NCBI GenBank assembly: GCA_013400115.1
Contig: VXBP01001909.1
Location: 930,001-994,000, forward strand
Source of the DNA: Rhinopomastus cyanomelas
Taxonomy: Eukaryota > Chordata > Aves > Bucerotiformes > Rhinopomastidae
Length of the DNA stretch: 64,000 bases
Reading direction: 5' to 3'
Below the pieces are notes generated by a model. The model was given only the letters and a program-made list of their open reading frames with translations. It searched no databases and was not told the origin of the DNA. Of the stretch, positions 60,294-64,000 are shown in pieces; position 1 is the stretch's first letter, and each line of letters starts with the position of its first letter. Position numbers and translations under genes: made by a program.

Positions 60294-61277
60294 AGCGATT
60301 TCTGTTAGGGGATATTTCTGTCAAAAGAGTATATGACCTGCTCAGTGTAAGACTTGAAACTTCAAAAGAAAATCCAAGATGAATTAAGGTTTTTATAAAA
60401 TTGCCGCACTTTGCCTCTTAAGAAAGGACTGAAGCATTTACTTTGAGACTTCATCCCACACTCTCACGCACAATATCAAGTACTGTTTTATATCAAATAT
60501 AGATTGACAACAGTGTTTTTCTGCATCTGTTCTGGCCACATAAGAAGGCAACTTCATAGAGTAGATGTGTCCTGAGGCTTAAAGTTCTTATAAATATGAG
60601 AATTTCCATTTTTTATAATGGCAAGCTGGGTATGGCATCCAGCTGTGGGTCTGCTTATATATTATTTGCACTTTTCTCTGCATTTGTTTTGTTCGCTCGA
60701 TCGCAGGATGTTGTCACACAAATTCTGTGATTAATGCTTATTTACAAAAACTTGTGTAAATACCTTAGAACTGAGTCAAACAATGTGCAAGTTAAACAGT
60801 GTGTTTCTGAATATTGGAGTGACAGGCACCAGGAGAGTATTGAGCCTGATAGTGCGTGTTCTTCCTGAACCAGAACAGTTTCATGTACTGCACAGGAGCT
60901 TTATTTTAATGCCATGTAAATGCATAATGTTTGCATTGTTAATAATTATTAACATTCATATGTCTGCATTTTTCTAGAATTAGTATCTATACATATGAAA
61001 TGCACCACAAATCACCTTTGTTTAATTGTTAAAACTGATATTAATTGGAGTTTTACACAAGTATGTTATTGGTTATGTTTTTATGAGCTATGTACAGTAG
61101 ATTTGGATCACTATAAATGATATCAATTAATTGTACTGTAGTTGCTTATCAGAACTTTATAAATGGTGAGAAGCTGTCTTTGGCTGTATTCTGAAGTCTC
61201 AGTGGAAGACTTTGATTTTGCCTTGACTTCGTTATGGAGAGCTTCACTTTAAGAAGGGGTTGGCTTTTTTCTTGCAG

Positions 61278-61484
61278 GTGCAGCTTCTGTATGAACTGGC
61301 TGAGTTCACGAGTAAAGTTTGGAATAAAATTCAGAGGAAAGGAGTTCCGTGTCAGGCCTCTGTCTACACTGAAACCATGACAGGACCAGCTCCTCCTAGC
61401 TCTCCAGTTAAAAGTAGCGTTGGCACCGCTCCACCAGATACCAGCACATACAGCCCATCTGCTGATGTTGGGACCACTACAGAG
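61278..61484 (+). CDS. VPS13B: VPS13B internal coding exon F (partial gene)
   Basis: The 207-nt exon (69 whole codons, phase 0 at both ends) lies between acceptor TTTTCTTGCAG and donor GAG/GTAGGC. It opens with Val-Gln-Leu-Leu-Tyr-Glu-Leu and a short amphipathic segment (EFTSKVWNKIQRKG). It then becomes a Ser/Thr/Pro-rich linker containing GTAPPDTSTYSPSADVGTTT. The first third and the last 25 residues match remembered human VPS13B well. The part between them is variable, as expected for a disordered loop out of the lipid groove. Because both ends are phase 0, skipping this exon would keep the frame. The next exon, which should begin with a Gly codon, was not found before the window ends. Confidence 0.95.
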
Positions 61485-64000
61485 GTAGGCTTTCTGGTGA
61501 AAAAGAAGTATCATGTGAGTTCTCTCTTAAAAGGTGTGGTGATGGTGCAGTGAAGACTTAAAAATAAGAAGGATCAGAAGGAGCAGCAGTGTCTTTATGG
61601 AAAGTAGCTCCGCTGTGCTAAATTAATGAAGACTACTTTATTACTAAGTTTAGTGGCACTAGAGGAAAGAGGGGAAAAAAAAGAAAGGAAAAAGAAAGAG
61701 CTGTATTTTTCGTATCTGTTATTTGTCTTTGAAGTGAATGAATTACTGTGTCATCAGGAAATTATGGTTAGTGTTTTCATGTCAAGAAGCATAAGGCGTT
61801 TTTTTCAGGTCCAGAATTACCAGAATAGTAACTGGTGTTTTGGAAGTACTTGCGGTGACACCTGTGCTGCTTATGAGTTATCCCCAGTAGCTTCAGCAGT
61901 CAGTGCGTCATGTTGCTGCTACTCACTGCAATGCCTGAGTTAGCGGAGAGCTGCTGTGTGCAGACGGTACTGGCAACCAGGAGAGCGTTCTGTCTGTGGC
62001 TGGGGAGGAAGGCAGTTCAGAAGAAGGGCCCAGCGCAAGGGATGTATAATTGCACAGACAGAAAAGCATGCTGAGACAGCTTTAATTTGTTTGATGGAGA
62101 CAGTGAAGTGAGAGAACCTGTGCCTGGACAGATGCTTGAGATTGTAAGAAGTTCAGTGTCAGAAATTGAAAATGAGAATCAGAAAGCTACTTTTTATGTT
62201 CTCAGACAAAGATCTGAAGATTGTTCAAGTAGGAGGGTAATATTTTGGCTTAGCAGCTGGGGAAAATTTTATTCCATTTCTCATTACCTGAATGGGACTT
62301 TGTTCCTTGTCCTGGTGCTTTGTTGCATTTCAAGAGGGAGGTTTAAAACAAACAAACAAAAAGAATCTAAAACGCCTCCAATTATCCCTTCACTCTTAGG
62401 ACTAATTTTATGTCAAGTTACCAGCTGGAATGAGATGAGTAACCTAGTAGGATGATCAAGTTTTAATACATTCTAGATGATTTAAGCAAAGTAACATTTT
62501 CCAAACAGGTCTGTGTTAAGCCGTAGGGAAAATGATTTAGGCACTCAACCACCATTTTGTATCAACTTAGTCAACACTTTGCTTGATTATTTTTTTCTTT
62601 TAAATCTTTTGGTAGCCATCAATAAAAATAAATTTCAAAGTGTTTGGAAGCCATACACTGAGCTCTTGCAGATCATAGTTTGTGAAGCAGCTAACGGCGT
62701 TGTTCCTGACACTACACACAGTCCTGATGTCTGTGCATTATGAAGTACGGTTGGGGGTGGGAAAGTGGAAAAAGGTCAGAGAATCACACTTGTCCAATAA
62801 AAGGAGTCTGATCGCTTCTACTGTCTCCAGCTGTCACTCTGGACTGCTTCGGTCTGCTAAGTGACTCAGTCCTTGTAGTACAGACTTTGTTTTAAGAAAA
62901 CATGACCTTCTTAGGTTAACCGGATTTGAGTTGGAATAGAATTAATTATGTTAATTTTTTTTTACTTTTAATCTCAGTCCCTTCTAACCAACTACACTTT
63001 TTGAAGTTGATGGCACATTGGTGCAGACAGTGGCTGATTCTAGGAGCGATAACTCTCGATCTTTACAGTTACTACCGAGCACTGGGGTGCAGAAAGGCTC
63101 TTGCTTATACCTGCTCCTATGAAGACCAAGGCCACAAGAGCCTAACTAGTAAAATCCTAACAAGTATTTTAAAACCTGATTGTCTTGCACCAAAGTACAG
63201 TTGAGGGCTTAAAAGTTTTCAGGTAACTTCTGAAGAAGTAATTTGAATTTCAAAAAGTCTAGAACCGGGGCAGAGGATGTCAGAATAGCCTAATGTTTGT
63301 CAGCGCGCTCTCAGCGAACAGTAGGGGGGAACGAGAAGCTGGAGGCAGATGAGAAGACTGGAGCAGCATTCCACCATTTGCCTGGGACTGCCTTATCCTT
63401 GTCTGTGTTTTTGCTGCTGGCTGGAATTGGACCACTCCTTTCCCATCCCACAGAGTCTGAATTCCATCAAGGGAGCAACAAAAGCAGGTCAGGCAGTTAT
63501 AATGCAGACACTCGCTGGTCAAGAGACCTAGCACCAGCAAAACTTTGCTTGATTGCTGGCTTGGTGCTGGCAGGTCTGAAAAAAACCTGCAAACCCTCAG
63601 AGAAATAGAAAACTACTTTTAATCTATTTAGATGCTGTGCACCTAACCTCTTTGCATTCTGTAAAATGCTAGTATTGGTTATTTGTAGATGTGTATTTTG
63701 GTCTTTCCAACTTTGGTATTATTTAATATTATCTTTATGTTACTTGCAAATAAATCAGTGGGGGCAAATACAGGTCCCCATTTGATTTGGAAAATGCAAT
63801 CTTGTAAATTCTACCTTGTTTTCAGAGTATTGTAGCAGAAGCATTTTAATGAAAGAAATAGAGGAGATAATGAATAAAAATTGATGGCATCAGCCAGCTT
63901 CACCTTGCAGCTCTGTATTCTGTAGTTCCTATGGTCACTGCTGGTGAGCAGCAATGAAGCAAGCAGAGTAGTGAAACAGGTTTGAGCCAAGCAGACTTTC
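61485..64000 (+). other. VPS13B: VPS13B intron after exon F (5' part)
   Basis: The intron opens with GTAGGC and runs off the window. The next VPS13B exon, expected to start with a Gly codon and an acidic Ser/Glu-rich stretch, was not seen. Overlapping open frames at 62,087-62,455 and 63,280-63,608 have no recognisable domain, and no CR1 was identified. Confidence 0.75.

Larger units (their letters stand above)
56772..61277 (+). other. VPS13B: VPS13B intron E-F
   Basis: This 4.5-kb intron has ends GTTGGT and TTGCAG. Four CR1 fragments of differing type and orientation occupy much of 57.54-60.17 kb, followed directly by the second copy of the X-box repeat (60.19-60.29 kb). The last kilobase before exon F is plain AT-rich intron. 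Confidence 0.85.

Noticed and set aside
62087..62455. Open frame with a coding-like first third
   Set aside because: It was tested as the VPS13B exon after F but does not match the expected Gly-Asp-Ser/Glu-rich start and lacks a convincing acceptor.
1..64000. Intronic microRNAs known from mammalian VPS13B (miR-599, miR-875)
   Set aside because: Their mature sequences were looked for on both strands and not seen. They probably lie in another intron of the gene.
1..64000. tRNA, rRNA, snRNA genes, CRISPR arrays, CpG islands
   Set aside because: No tRNA B-box, no conserved small-RNA core, no spaced direct repeats and no CpG-dense stretch was noticed on reading through.

Overview
The window is avian nuclear DNA and is almost entirely intron. 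It holds six consecutive coding exons of one plus-strand gene, VPS13B (COH1), spread over about 34 kb (27,702-61,484). The exons were found by splice-site structure and by close match to remembered vertebrate VPS13B protein. All six splice phases agree and join into one open frame of 1,049 nt (about 349 codons), roughly a quarter of the way along this ~4,000-residue protein. No first exon, last exon, promoter or second protein-coding gene was found.

A bird is indicated by many 5'-truncated CR1 retroposons with the usual 3' end (ATTCTGTG-type tails, plus a conserved GGAGACTCCA/TGGAGTCTCC segment). A solo endogenous-retrovirus LTR of a type common in birds and the moderate, AT-leaning base composition agree with this. 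The CR1 subfamilies look more like a neoavian bird than a chicken, but the species cannot be named from this.

Layout: 1-27,701 is the end of a large upstream intron, with CR1 fragments, a scrambled CR1 block at 3.4-4.1 kb, a 117-bp inverted repeat pair (5.7 and 11.4 kb), and a dispersed repeat carrying a perfect RFX-type X-box (14.6 kb). 27,702-27,811 is exon A. 27,812-33,070 is an intron holding a decayed antisense transposase-like coding remnant near 31 kb. 33,071-33,218 is exon B, with a tandem NAGNAG acceptor. 33,219-42,589 is an intron with a CR1 flanked by an exact 9-bp duplication and an AT-rich block with a 14-bp hairpin. 42,590-42,717 is exon C. 49,822-50,056 is exon D. The next intron carries the solo LTR (50.84-51.44 kb) and two CR1s. 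56,551-56,771 is exon E. The next intron is a CR1 cluster (57.5-60.2 kb) that ends beside the second copy of the X-box repeat. 61,278-61,484 is exon F. 61,485-64,000 is the start of the following intron.

Function: VPS13B is a bridge-like lipid-transfer protein of the Golgi/endosomal system. The encoded stretch lies in the long middle rod and includes a low-complexity Ser/Thr/Pro-rich linker (exon F). I saw no CRISPR array, operon, tRNA, rRNA or other novel multi-gene system. The points most worth a second look are non-coding: the near-identical inverted 117-bp pair with a target-site-like 7-bp repeat round one copy, and the X-box-bearing dispersed repeat.
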